The position numbers and the translations under genes were made by a program. Below the pieces are notes generated by a model. That model saw nothing but the letters and a program-made list of their open reading frames with translations. It was not told the DNA's origin and did not search any database. 64,000 nucleotides of DNA from Siphonodentalium dalli (Eukaryota; Mollusca; Scaphopoda; Gadilida; Siphonodentaliidae). How positions within the stretch are numbered: position 1 is the stretch's first letter; the number at the start of each line of letters is the position of its first letter. This document shows positions 32,521 through 44,198 of the stretch, piece after piece. The stretch is taken from positions 133,865,990-133,929,989 of the forward strand of contig CP136067.1 of NCBI GenBank assembly GCA_032622095.1, given 5' to 3'.

Positions 32521-33290
32521 AGTCTGATTTCTAGCTCTCGACCAGTTTGTTGTCTCGTTCAGGGCGAGATCTTAAAAAAGACAGACACTGGTCGAAAAAG
32601 ATAATTTCTGTTATCTGACCACGCACCTCCAACCTCTGCAAATTTGTTATTTTTTCTAAGGCAACTTTTGTCGGACCCACCCAAAACAAATAGTAAATAA
32701 ATCGTAGTAATATGAACCAAATTATACTATCTTGGTTCTTTAAAAAAAATACTATTTAGCATGTTCCAGCATATTACTACAACCCAAACATAGTGGAATG
32801 ATAGCAGCATGATCGGAGCTAAGATCATAAAAACATTTCCCATGGGTATCTTTTTCCGATCTTTTTGCTAACATTGAAATATTTCTGAGCATTTTTCACG
32901 CTGCCGCTTGCCATGCCAATTTTGTCAATGGTAAAATACCTACTTTGTCAAAACAAATTTCATTTTGTGACCATTTTGCTCTGTTGGTTTTTTCAATAAT
33001 GAGATATGAACTATCTAGCTAGTCAAAATACATCATCGATTGTGGGTTATTCGACTAACAATCAATACAAAGGGGACCACAAACCAACAGATGTGTCAAC
33101 TTAGCGTGGTCAGCAGTGATGCATCTAACGCTATGTGCAATCTACTTTAGTTTATGGTAATTGTCGTTTGTCCAATATGATAATATATGTCACGTCATTG
33201 AGGTTTCCTAAGTATATAGTACACGAAAGCCGGTCAGTGCAAGGAAGATCGTCAATTATTTATGGCAAGATATACCTTGTAAAGTATCTC

Positions 33291-33792
33291 TTAAAGGTAC
33301 GGTTGGCCTTGGCGGTGGGTATCCTGTGAAAATATTTCCACCCGTCAAAAACCGCCACAAACAGAAAGAACATCAAAATGTAGACAGACTTTGTCCGTAT
33401 ATAAATAAGAAATATCGCATAAACAGTATGTTATTCTCACATGTTTAACCATTGTTATGTAAACAAAAGCATAAAAAGTTACTTTTCTGGTGTTTGTTTA
33501 TATTATGATGGTAAACATAAAGAGCGTTCTTTGTTGGTGAATTCATGATATGGAACTAATAAAGAGCGTTTATGCCATTTGTGTGTGATTAGCCAGTAGC
33601 ATTGTGCTGTCCTCTGTAGCCCAATCAGGCTCTTGCTTATGTAAAATATAGTAGGTATTTATGATAACATGCTGTTTACGCGATGGTCATGGTATATATG
33701 CACGAAACTGTATGCGTTTTAATGTTTTTCTGTTTACGGTGTTTGGAACAAATATGAACATTTTCGACAATTAAGGCCTCACGTGCCTTTAA
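33291..33792. mobile_element. TTAA-flanked MITE family C, copy 1
   Basis: The element is bounded by TTAA at both ends with short inverted repeats AGGTACGG / CACGTGCCT. A direct-orientation relative at 53161-53689 has the same ends (TTAA-AGATACGG ... CGTGACT-TTAA) and collinear inner sequence (GTCAAAAACC.CCA.AAACAGA, TATGTAAACAAAAGCA, GGTAAACATAAAGAGC). A TTAA target site is characteristic of piggyBac-type transposition, so a non-autonomous piggyBac-like element is the best reading. No transposase is encoded. Confidence 0.7.
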
Positions 33793-34167
33793 TCAATTTG
33801 ACATTTACATACTAAAATAGGTCCATTCGTGTGTCAAATAGTTCAGACATGGTCTGGTGGACCGTGGAACGCAGAGCTGCGAAAATGCATGTGTGACATA
33901 ATCACTCTTAATATACCCAAATATGTGTAATAAACTTTAACGATGCTCTGCCCGATCTGACATCACACAACCACCACCAATCTTTACGTTTTCTATACAG
34001 TCTAACGTACACTGCCATATAATTGCCTCAGATCTGTGGAGAAACACAGTGCTAGGCCATTAAAATTATTCCTTCCACAACACAGTTCCTGTGCATATAC
34101 GCTATACTGTATACCAGATAATTGTGATATCGGACGCATTTGCCAATTAATAGGAGGCTTTGGTGTA

Positions 34168-34956
34168 GGGCCCTGCGAATCAGGGGTTTTCACTTCGAAT
34201 CGGATCTCGAATCGAATCAGGTAAGATATTCGAAATCGAATCGAATCTCGAATCGAATCGTAATATCGAGTGTATCAACTGTGAAAAAAGTTAGGAAAAC
34301 CCTTAAATTGGTATATGTAACGAACTGAAAACCTCTTAACTGATCACCAATGGATTGTATATTACCTACAACGATATTAATGCGTCTTCTGCGCAATACA
34401 CATGCATCTCATTTTCCTCATAAATTATTGAATTCGATAAGTGGGCGGTTGGGAGTAAATCTTTGCAACGTGCTTTCGAACTTTTGTAGTTGGCAAACTT
34501 CGACGATCTCCATGTTGTACTGAAATCTGGCAAAATTGTATCATTCTGATCTCCTTGACCAAGATATGGCAGTATATGGAATGGAGACATTTGAAGTTTG
34601 CCGAATGAGCTTAGCTGCAATTTCATTGTGACATTCAATTCCTGGACTCCCGGAGTAATGTTGGTTTTACGTCATTCTTACTGAGATTATAATGAATTAA
34701 ATAATTGGGTGGTCCATTAGTAAGATCATTTGCGACAGTGTTGTCTCTATGGCGACGCATGTGCTAGTAGCTAGTATCGAGATGTTTCTTATCACAATAG
34801 TAATGGTGCAAGTACTCTGCAAATCCATGTGAATGCAGTCACTGCACCTTGGATAACCTATTCGATAAAATTCGAATCAGGGCAGCCGGTTTCGGACCGA
34901 ATCGAATCAGACAAACTATTCCAAATTGCACCAAATCGAATTAATTCGCAGGGCCC
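34168..34956. mobile_element. hAT-like MITE with subterminal CGAATC repeats
   Basis: GGGCCCTGCGAATC at the left end is matched by AATTCGCAGGGCCC at the right end. Inside both ends lie clusters of CGAATC and TCGAATCGAATC motifs on either strand, at about 34195-34262 and 34860-34945. Clustered short subterminal repeats next to short terminal inverted repeats are typical of hAT-type elements, where they bind transposase. I could not confirm an 8-bp target duplication, and no transposase frame is present. Confidence 0.65.
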
Positions 34957-35662
34957 CACGTCTCTTATGAAGGGCATCGATGGTTCTGTCGCCCAATGTT
35001 GGTAGATAATAACGATCTTTCTTAATTATGTATTTTTGTGATCATTTGCGATGTATTTCGCATGGATGTGTATGCATTTGCGCCATGCATGTATGATAGG
35101 AATCCTGGTGTATTCGCGTATTTATTTTCATCTTGTTTTTGCTGGTAACTGGAATAGTGACTTATTTATTTGTCCAATTGGTCAGTGGTTCTTTAGTAAT
35201 TGTATACCGGTACTTGGTTTAATTAAAGGCATGTTATGGACTTGTTTGTGTGCGTGAAACTGATAAGTTATTATTCTGATGATATGCCAACGGGATGAAT
35301 GTAGCATTCTACTAACATTACCAAAAATCTCAAACAAATTGACCGTATCACTTTATAGAAAACAGTCTGAACTACGCTCAATTGTAAATATTTTATTCTC
35401 GATTCGGGACACAACTATCGGCGATAAACTAGCACAAACGATTTCGCTTTTGAGATCATTGCATTTAATTAATAAAAAGAATGACGATGTGTGTGGGATC
35501 AAATTGGATATAATATTTGTTAAAATAACAACTTTGAGAAAGATTATTCTCCATTTCCATTATATCGCCTGACACTGAACGTTAACTGGTTACTGGTAAC
35601 TTAGTTCAACATGAAGCCGTTGATTTAAAATGATTGTGAAAGAAGTTTTACCACGTGGCATT

Positions 35663-36365
35663 TCGCCGATATAACAAGTGGTTTTGCTTGTACAACTGCT
35701 GTACAGCACCTGCGCCACAGAAGAAATAGCATTATCCTGTGGCCAGTGGTGAAGTACGCGTCTCAGAATTTGTGTTCTCTGTCGAACGCTGCCGTTGAAG
35801 CATTCCGGTGAGTACCTATCCATACACATAGCATAAGACTGGCTCTAAACTAAATCCCCCGTAACTGTTGCTAAGCTAAATAGTTTCTCATCGGAACAAG
35901 CTGTATTGTTAGATTTAACTTTCGATAAAGGGGTGATATAATGTTCTGAGTAGCAAAACCAACATTTTGATATAGGCTGTTGAATTGTTCAGCAGTCGAC
36001 TTAGTTCTCTTTTTGGTAGGAGGGTAAATACAAAAGTATGATGCCACTTGTGTTTTCGTTTGCCTCGGTTAGATTGAAGTTGAACCGATGTCTCACGTGA
36101 GTCAAGTGTACTCATGGACAACGGCATCAGTGTTCAGGAAACATGTTAATTATCTGGAGAGAATTTAGCAATACAATAAATTATCTTCACTTTTAAAAGT
36201 TATAACCAATCTTGAATTGTATCACACCCTGTTATCATATGAAGAAATATGGTATGAGTTGTGATAAGACAACTAGATATATCCCCACTTTCAACAATGA
36301 TCGTAATCGACGCAGATCGTGCATGTGGCATGTGTTTAACTTCTGAAAGCAATAGCCATTAATAC
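35663..36365 (+). repeat. Dispersed repeat family B, copy 2
   Basis: Direct-orientation relative of 6738-7475 with the landmarks listed there. Both copies carry GGTGAGTA and end beyond the GACGCAGATCGTGCATG block. Function unknown. Confidence 0.7.
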
Positions 36366-36839
36366 TCCGCAAAAATCCCCAATAGCTACCATAACATACT
36401 TAAGTTTCTTATCTTATGTTCTTATGTGATATCCACCCTAATGTTAAATAGTACGTTGTAATTGCAACTGCATTATTCTGAGAAACTGACCTGTCCATAT
36501 TCATTTGAAAATAGTCCAGATCAAGCCAGAATGAATTGTAACTGACAAAACACTTCAATACAAAATGTTAGATTTAATTAATAAAATACACATGCCGACA
36601 GCGTTCAGACGTAGCTTAGTGAGGGGACTGAACTCTGTTATGCAGCTTGATGTCCAGTGGCTAATGCTTAGCAGAATACCGTAGTTACAATAACTGTTGC
36701 CAATATACTGTCTCAGACCCCAAGGTGCATGGTCAATGTGATATGTATTTAAACTTCAAACAATTTCACAAGTTTTAATGGCAATGCCTACAATGCGAAA
36801 ACCCTGTGCCAATGCATTATCTTATATGTGCGAGTCTCC

Positions 36840-37575
36840 CACATGTGTATATATATACTAGAAGATAACCCGACTTCGTCCGGGCTTTGACCTTGAATTG
36901 ACCATTTTGAAGGTCAAGGTCAGGTGGGGTCACGATTTGACCCGTCCAAAACACTGCCCGGACAAAAGTACCAGACAAAAGTACCCATCGAAATCCATCC
37001 GGTTTTACCCGATTTGACCTCGAATTGATCATTATGAAGGTCAAGGTCAGGTCGGGGTCATGATTTGACCCGCCCAAAACACTTAGTGGACAAAAGTAAC
37101 CCTATGTATCAAATTTCGTGGAAATCCCATCAAAATTCGAGATTTGACCTTGAATTGACCCGATTTCAAGGTCAAGGTCACGTCGCACGGGCAAATTAAT
37201 AGGCTTATGAGACTCCCCTATACACTCATTTTCATCGAAATCCCGTGATATTCGGGCGTTTGACCTTGAAATGACCCGATTTCAAGGTCAAAGACACGTC
37301 GCACGGGAAAATTAATAGGCCTATGTCACTCCACGGCCGAAATTATCCCCACATACCAAGCTTCATCGAAATCCCGTGATATTCGGGCGTTTGACCTTGA
37401 AATGACCCGATTTTAAGGTCAAAGTCACATCGAACGGACAAATTAATATGCCTATCCCAGTCCCCGGCCGAAAATTCCCCCACATACCAAGTTTCATCGA
37501 AATCGGCTAGGCCGTTTTCGAGTCCATCGCGATCACACACACAGACACACACACACATATCTTCCAAAATATATA
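36840..37575. repeat. Tandem hairpin array with TGACCT/AGGTCA half sites
   Basis: About five units repeat the pattern TTTGACCTTGAAATGACCC - GATTT - CAAGGTCAAAGTCA. Each is a hairpin with arms of about 14 bases (TTTGACCTTGAAAT / ATTTCAAGGTCAAA) and a 6-base loop. Between them run CGTCGCACGG, AAATTAATAGGC and CATACCAAG.TTCATCGAAATC. The head (ACTAGAAGATAACCCGAC) resembles the head of the units in the next array (GACTAGCCGATGAGCCCGAC). The tail is a CACACA-rich stretch then ATCTTCCAAAATATAT. This looks like one member of a SINE-like or satellite family with its own internal duplications. Confidence 0.85.
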
Positions 37576-37582
37576 ATAGACT

Positions 37583-39255
37583 AGCCGATGAGCCCGACGT
37601 TGTCCGGGCTATTCAAAAACCAAATTTCAAGTCGATGAGTCCTACGTTGTCCGGGCTATTCAAAAACCAAATTTCAAGTCGATAGCTCTACCCGTTTCCG
37701 AGATCTGGTCTGCGCATGCGCGAAGCTGGCGTCGCACGGGCTCAGCGACCCGATAAAATTCGTATCCGGGGCAAGATACATTCACATACCAAATTTCAAG
37801 TCGATAGCTCCACCCGTTTCCGAGATCTCGTCTGCCAATGCGCGAATCTGGCGTCGCACGGGCTCGGCGACCCGATAAAATTCGTATCCGGGGCAAGATA
37901 CATTCACATAGCAAATTTCAAGTCGATAGCTCCACCCTTTTCCGAGATCTCGTCTGCGCATTCGCTGCACGGGCGTCGCACGGGCTCGCCAATACGACGT
38001 TGACGAACGCCTGGTCAAACTACACACACGTACCAAGTTTCGTCCCAATCGGTCGAGAATCGTAGATTTGTATAAATGACATACATACAGACAAACATAC
38101 AGACAAACAGAGGTCTTCAAAATATATATGAGACTAGCCGATGAGCCCGACGTTGTCCGGGCTATTCAAAAACCAAATTTCAAGTCGATAGCTCTGCCCG
38201 TTTCCGAGATCTGGTCTGCGCATGCGCGAAGCTGGCGTCGCACGGGCTCGGCGACCCGATAAAATTCGTATCCGGGGCAAGATACATTCACATACCAAAT
38301 TTCATGTCGATGGCTCCACCCGTTTCCGAGATCTCGTCTGCGCATGCGCTGCACGGTCGCCGCACGGGCTCGCCAACACGACGTTGACCACCGCCTGGTC
38401 AAACTACACACACGTACCAAGTTTCGTCCCGATCGGTCAACCCGTTTTCGATTGTATAAATGACATACATACATATAGACAGACAGACAGACAGAGGTCT
38501 TCAAAATATATAGGAGACTAGCCGATGAGCCCGACGTTGTCCGGGCTATTTTTCAAGTCGATAGCTCTACCCAGCCCGACGTTGTCCGGGCTATTCAAAA
38601 ACCAAATTTCAACTCGATAGCTCTACCCGTTTCCGAGATATGGTCTGCGCATGCGCGAAGCTGGCTTCGCACGGGCTCGGCGACCCGATAAAATTCGTAT
38701 CCGGGGCAAGATACATTCACATACCAAATTTCAAGTCGATAGTCCACCCGTTCCCGAGATCTCGTCTGCGCATGCGCGAAGCTGGCGTCGCACGGGCTCG
38801 GCGACCCGATAAAATTCGTATCCGGGACAAGATACATTCACATACCAAATTTCAAGTCGATAGCTCCACCCGTTTCCGAGATCTCGTCTGCGCATGCGCG
38901 AAGCTGGCGTCGCACGGGCTCGGCGACCCGATAAAATTCGTATCCGGGGCAAGATTCATTCATATAGCAAATTTCAAATCGATAGGTCCACCCGTTTACG
39001 AGATCTCGTCTGCGCATGCGCGAAGCTGGCGTCGCACGGGCTCGGCGACCCGATAAAATTCGTATCCGGGGCAAGATACATTCACATAGCAAATTTCAAG
39101 TCGATAGCTCCACCCGTTTCCGAGATCTCGTCTGCGCATTCGCTGCACGGGCGTCGCACGGGCTCGCCAATGCGACAACGACCACCGCCTGGTCAAACTA
39201 CACACACGTACCAAGTTTCGTCCCGATCGGTCGAGAATCGTAGATTTGTATTAAT

Positions 39256-39290
<35 letters not shown>

Positions 39291-39315
39291 CGAGGTCTTC
39301 AAAATATATATGAGA
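37583..39315. repeat. Nested satellite array with 120-bp inner monomers
   Basis: Three or four larger units each start with GACTAGCCGATGAGCCCGAC - GTTGTCCGGGCT (starts near 37583, 38133 and 38518) and end with a CAGA/CATA microsatellite and GAGGTCTTCAAAATATATA (ends near 38128, 38512 and 39312). Inside are one to five monomers of about 120 bases: CAAATTTCAAGTCGATAGCT, CCACCCGTTTCCGAGATCTC, TCTGCGCATGCGCGAAGCTG, GCGTCGCACGGGCTCGGCGA, CCCGATAAAATTCGTATCCG, GGGCAAGATACATTCACATA. Frames on both strands stay open only because the monomer length is a multiple of three; I do not regard them as genes. Confidence 0.93.
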
Positions 39316-40455
39316 TATAAGTTAAAGTATTATAAATGTATAGCCATAAACAGTTAGGGTCGGTGACAAAAGGTCTTGTCTCTACAGTAATTATTTCAAA
39401 TCAGCATTTTTAAAACATGCATTTTCCTTTCACATATATGTTTGATTATTATGCTTCCATTCTTCCATCCATATTGATTTAATCATTTTCAATATATTGC
39501 ATTGTTTGTTGAGATGCATCAAGGTAGACAATTGTGTAAACTTGGAAATGGATCCCGATCAGGTATTGATTCCGGTATTTTCTGATGATACCCAGCCCTC
39601 TCGTAGTTCATATAAAGCTCTATTGCTAATGTTCCCCGTTTCGCATTTCATAAGATATACTTAGTAAATTCAAGTTCGTGATAACTGAATGATATCAGAA
39701 AAACACGCATGAAGTCATAAAGTCCACAAACATGATGCATGGTTGAATGCAGTTGAGCTTATCACGCAACAAATCATTGTGCAAATATGTTCACATTGGA
39801 TCTATATATTCACATACATGTGTATGTTCCTTCCAGCAAAACAAAGCCATCTTACGACATTACTGGGGCAATGTGAAAGGTTATTGTAGAACAGAAATAG
39901 GAGCGTAAACATTCGGAGCGTGCCAAGGCCGTATTAATAAAGAGAACTCTATCTTGTTACCCCAATCAAATCAAATTGCATTTCTGATAATAGATTTACT
40001 GAAAATTACGATCTAAATCAAACACTTTATTGTGGTTTTAATACCGTTTTATAGACAAATAATATACCTCGTCTTCAGTTGTACCTGTATGTGATTGATA
40101 AATATTAAGTTGTTGTTGTAATTGTGGCCTGGAAGTGATAGACAATCTTTAAAGTCTTCTAAAATACCCATTTCCTACGAAAGGTCAACCAGCAAGGCAA
40201 CTGAGACGGTTTTGGCGTAGGCGTAGGTAGATTTCTGCTGAACTGATTACAATATATTATGATGTCCCTATAATGAATATCTTTACTATAAAGCTGACAG
40301 AATTTAATATTTAGAGATTTTACACAACACACGGCCACGATGGACGTCCACATGTCCAATTTACCACAGTCGTGGTAGTCGGCTCTCACTGTGATAAATG
40401 ATTAACGAAAATTGCAATACGGTTGGCGATTTATTGTTACAATATGCACTTAAAA
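39316..40455. other. Interval without supported genes
   Basis: Short frames only; no motif, tail or inverted repeat that I can support. Confidence 0.3.
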
Positions 40456-40765
40456 GTGAGGTATTAAAGCGATGTGAAGCATTCTGTTGGGGTGATCGAA
40501 AGGTAGTATAGAATAAAGTAGTTATTTTCATAAATTGTATATCCGGATTGGCTGCACACGACGCCATTCGTACATATGAATTATATAGAACGACTCCCGT
40601 TGGTCAAATCGTTTTCGTTTGTTTGCCGACGATGATTCGTTCCGAATATTTTCAATTGTGCGCAGTTTCGAGTCTATTGACGTTGTGTTTTCTCAAATGG
40701 TACCAACAGTGTGGGTATAAATTTTCGGTAATATTAGTTGAATGCTTAGTTGTTCTGTGAGCACC
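40456..40765 (+). repeat. Dispersed repeat family D, copy 1
   Basis: Collinear with 47875-48165: AAAG.GATGTGAA.CA, ATTCTTACAT/ATTCGTACAT, AAATC.TTTTCGTT.GTTT, ATTTTCAATTG.GC, TTTTCTC/TTTTCTT and AAATTTTCGG.AATATTAGT. The order and spacing are kept but identity is modest. Type of element unknown. Confidence 0.55.
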
Positions 40766-40769
40766 CCTT

Positions 40770-42520
40770 ACAGTTTTATTCACTGTAATACGTGCATAAT
40801 ATGAATAATAAGAATTGGAACCTGGAGTTCTTATAATGTATATATTATAAATATATGCTTTTGTTTTATACGCCTTATACATGTTGTCTTTCGTATCGGC
40901 CAATATTGTGTATTTGTTACAGACGTCCACAGTTGCATATCGCTAGCCATGCACATGTGCGACATTGCATGTGAGTCTACAATATGTTCAAGGATGTTGA
41001 CAGAACAAGTCAATCAAGGGTGAATCTTGGTATTGAACCAGATGTTAGTTGCACTTTGCACAAAACCGTCACTGGGCATAACGGTTTGGTATGGGAAAAT
41101 TATAAAATCGGAATTTAAGTAGGAGGTCATTGTTCATTGGTGTACACATATTTAGTGGACATTTCCAATATGCTTGTAACATATATGAGTCGGTTGGCCT
41201 TCTTCTGATCGGCCACTTTGACAATAATGATATCACCAGTATCACAATATGTACATTTCTCTGGTGTATTTTGCGTCGGGCTTCCAATCCACGCTTCTCC
41301 TCATATCCATTTGGACCATTAGAGACGGGGGTCGACAACACATATGTGGAAGAATGAAGTCAGTTCTTGTATATCATTTATTCACATCTAATATCAATGT
41401 ATAGTCAACAGCTTGTGATGGTAAATGATACATAATTGTGAATCAATCATAGATGTCATAGAACGACCGAAAGCGTCGCTTATTAATTAGCGACCTGATG
41501 TTGAGGCCTGCCAATTAGTCTGAAGAGCCGAAACTAATTGAAGAGTAGATTAATGTCTGGTTTATATATCGCTAATGACTGGTAGCCGTCATTAGTGCAT
41601 CTCTTTGTCTGTACTGACCCATGGGTGAACTGGGAATTATTACCTAAGACTCCTTCCTTTGTGGTTAGACTTGCATAACTCATAGGTCGCGGCCTCTCTG
41701 AGTATGACCTTGGCAATTTGGTTGGGGTTACTATAGTTCGATTATATTCTGTCTCCCCCATAGGTAAGATGGATATGTTTAGTGTGTACTATCACGTCAC
41801 TTGAATAAGAAGGGGTAGGGGTGATTACTCTACACATAACGACGACGGAGTCAATGTTGTAGACGCCCTGCATATGAGCAACACCCCATTATAATACTCT
41901 AAATATGCAGAACCGTCTGTACAGTATTTGGTGATGTCTAAAACAACCCATACACCAAATAAAGCCATCGGTTGTTACCTGGCAACAGTACATTTAAGTC
42001 AGGACCATTTTTTGTAACCACCAAGTAATTCAACAACGAAAAGCTAATTACTGCACTGGCTATTTCTATGGCATGAGATTACCATCCTCATATATGATCC
42101 GACATAACGTGTTAAGACGTACTTTAAATTGGGTCGTCAAAACAGAAAATATTCAGCCATTCCATTATGGTTGGAGAGTGTGCGCATACTACTTATCTGG
42201 TTAATTCTAAGGATTGTCTGAGGTACAGTTGCGCTTTGGCAAGAACTGAGTTCTTATGTTTTGACTCTTGATTAGGAAAGACATCATCGATTGTCAATCA
42301 ACATGCAAATAAATGAGAGTTTGTTCACGTTCACCGAAGCAAGCACACTTGAAGAAATGAACACTCATACCGAGTCCGTGTCTCCGTAAATCTGATTCCA
42401 GCAGCTGGCAATACCGGCAGTTCTTATCCAAATATTTCAACATCTAACACAGATGAAAGACACGTTCCTTTAAATATTTCGTACATGGTCACGCTAAAGC
42501 GGTCATGTCGATAGTTGACC
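40770..42520. other. Interval without supported genes
   Basis: No frame here carries recognisable domains or credible splice sites. Confidence 0.3.
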
Positions 42521-42526
42521 ACCTCT

Positions 42527-42693
42527 CATATAAGGATTAACTGTCATGTGGACTGTTTTTATGGAGATGTAACCGTGAGGTAAGTGGACATAACTTGTGT
42601 AAAACCCGAAGGGTTTTACATACAAGTTATGACCACTTACCTCACTGTTACATCTCCATAAAAATAGTCCACATGCCAGTCAACCCTTATATG
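42527..42693. mobile_element. Fold-back (hairpin) MITE
   Basis: Two arms of about 81 bases meet at CCCGAAGGG (42605-42613). The left arm runs CATATAAGGATTAACTGTCA ... GGTAAGTGGACATAACTTG; the right arm is its reverse complement with only a few mismatches. The whole length can fold back on itself. No coding content. Such near-perfect long hairpins are usually young MITEs or solo end pairs of DNA transposons. Confidence 0.9.
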
Positions 42694-42984
42694 TATATAC
42701 ATTTAGCGAAAAAGCCACTTTTGTAAATGTATTTAAATCGAAAAGTGTATCGTGACAAAAACAGCCCAAAATACCCAATAGCACCCTTGGAACGAGTTAA
42801 TAGGAACAATTTCTCTTCATATTGAAACCCGATGATGTATTAAGTCAATCCTGCGCGAGTCCAAATGCGCCCAAAACATTACGCGTTCGTCTTTCCAAAC
42901 CCAATGACGTATCGATGTTGTTATGAGCTTGGGGTTATGAGGCGTTGTGCATTCACCGAGAAATAACTGCAACTAGCCACGTGG

Positions 42985-43095
42985 GCGCCGACCAATCAGA
43001 ATGCTGGATTTAGTGATGACAACACTTAGAAGCTCTTGGGTGCAGTTGTCTCGCACATTTATATACGCATTGCGTGATCCTAAATAAAATATGTG
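42985..43095 (+). promoter_or_regulatory. CCAAT plus TATA promoter-like region upstream of the 2A-type retrotransposon
   Basis: ACCAATCAG at 42991-42999 and TTTATATACG at 43058-43067 are about 66 bases apart, a normal CCAAT to TATA spacing for a Pol II promoter. The retrotransposon ORF begins about 310 bases downstream at 43379. The region may be the element's own 5' promoter or a chance or host promoter; nothing decides this here. Confidence 0.35.
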
Positions 43096-43378
43096 ACTTT
43101 GGATTTTGGATGAATTGCTAAAGGCATACACACCAATTTTAAACCTAAGTTATTTATTTATGCAGAATTCTGTAATTTCCATTGTAAAATGGTTAACATT
43201 ACACAATTAATGTTATTTCTTCACCTCTTCATGTTTATATCTCACACCTCTTATCTGAAATATTCTTGTAAACATATATGCTTCACCATCCGTCGGCCAA
43301 AGTTCTTGAGCAGCCTACATCATCTATGTTTTCCTGTTAGCCTATCATGCGCGTTACTGACTTTCTGTACAACTAGTC

Positions 43379-44197
43379 ATGGGAGTTAGCGTGGCTCAAT
43401 ATAGGCTAACAATTGGAATATTTCAAGGCATATATATACACATAACATGCCGATGTAACATGTATAAACATACTACACATAAGCCAATTCGTTTGTGTTT
43501 ACTAGCTTTTCATAATGTGATAGTAGCATTTCTGGCGTTCACTCTTCTTGCTCTCGCTGGAGATATACACCCGAACCCAGGTCAATTAGACGCCCCGGTC
43601 ACCACTTCAATTTCTATTATTCATTGCAACGTAAGAAGCATAAGAAACAAAATTCAAAAGATTTAAGATATTATCGATGATTACGATATTCTATGCTTTA
43701 TTGAATCTCATCTTGACGATACTTATCCAAATGAAAACTTGCTTATCTCAGGTTTCCAACACCCAGTACGTAAAGATCGAAATATGTATGGCGGTGGAAT
43801 CATAGTATACTTTTCAGATAAAATTCCATACAGAGAAATGTCAGGTTTGCAGTTTAATGATGACATCCTTTGGTTTGAAGTTGGATCTGTAGACAAGTAT
43901 TTACTATGTGTTACCTATAGGTCCGATAGGGAATGTTTAAATAACTTCTGGGAACTACTTGATGACAAAATTGGAGAAGCATTAGATATTAACCCATCAG
44001 TTGTTGTCGTTGGTGACTTGAATTGTAATATGTTGATAAGCGATAACCCACTACAGTCCATAATTAATAAATATGTCGGCATGTCTAACGTAATCAAAGA
44101 ACCAACACGAGTAACGTCAAAGTCACAAACGCTCTTAGACCCTATTATTATCTCTGAAGCGTTAATATCGATGAACACCTCCGTTGTTGACCTCTGA
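43379..44197 (+). pseudogene. Retrotransposon N-terminus: 2A-like peptide and AP endonuclease, broken
   Basis: The ATG at 43379 opens MGVSVAQYRLTIGIF, a hydrophobic stretch (IVAFLAFTLLAL) and then AGDIHPNPGQ at residues 60-69. This resembles the 2A peptides that stop and restart the ribosome and are known from some CR1-like elements, with consensus D-(V/I)-E-x-N-P-G-P. Here Glu is His and the final Pro is Gln. Endonuclease blocks follow: IIHCNVRSIRNKI, a TAA stop at 43664, CFIESHLDD, VVVGDLNCNM, LLDPIIIS. The last block, SDHYATSVEL, lies in another frame after a single-base shift near 44195. The copy cannot make the full protein. Confidence 0.88.
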
Positions 44198-44198
44198 T

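Noticed and set aside
37583-37620. Hammerhead-ribozyme-like CCGATGAG plus GC hairpin at the head of satellite units
   Set aside because: The core needs CTGATGA and a GAAA directly after stem II. Here the second base is C and TATTC follows the hairpin, so the catalytic consensus is not met.
37660-39313. Many overlapping frames of 70-140 codons on both strands
   Set aside because: They come from 120-base repeat monomers (multiple of three, few stops) and occur on both strands with the same peptide patterns; no start context or splice signal supports any.
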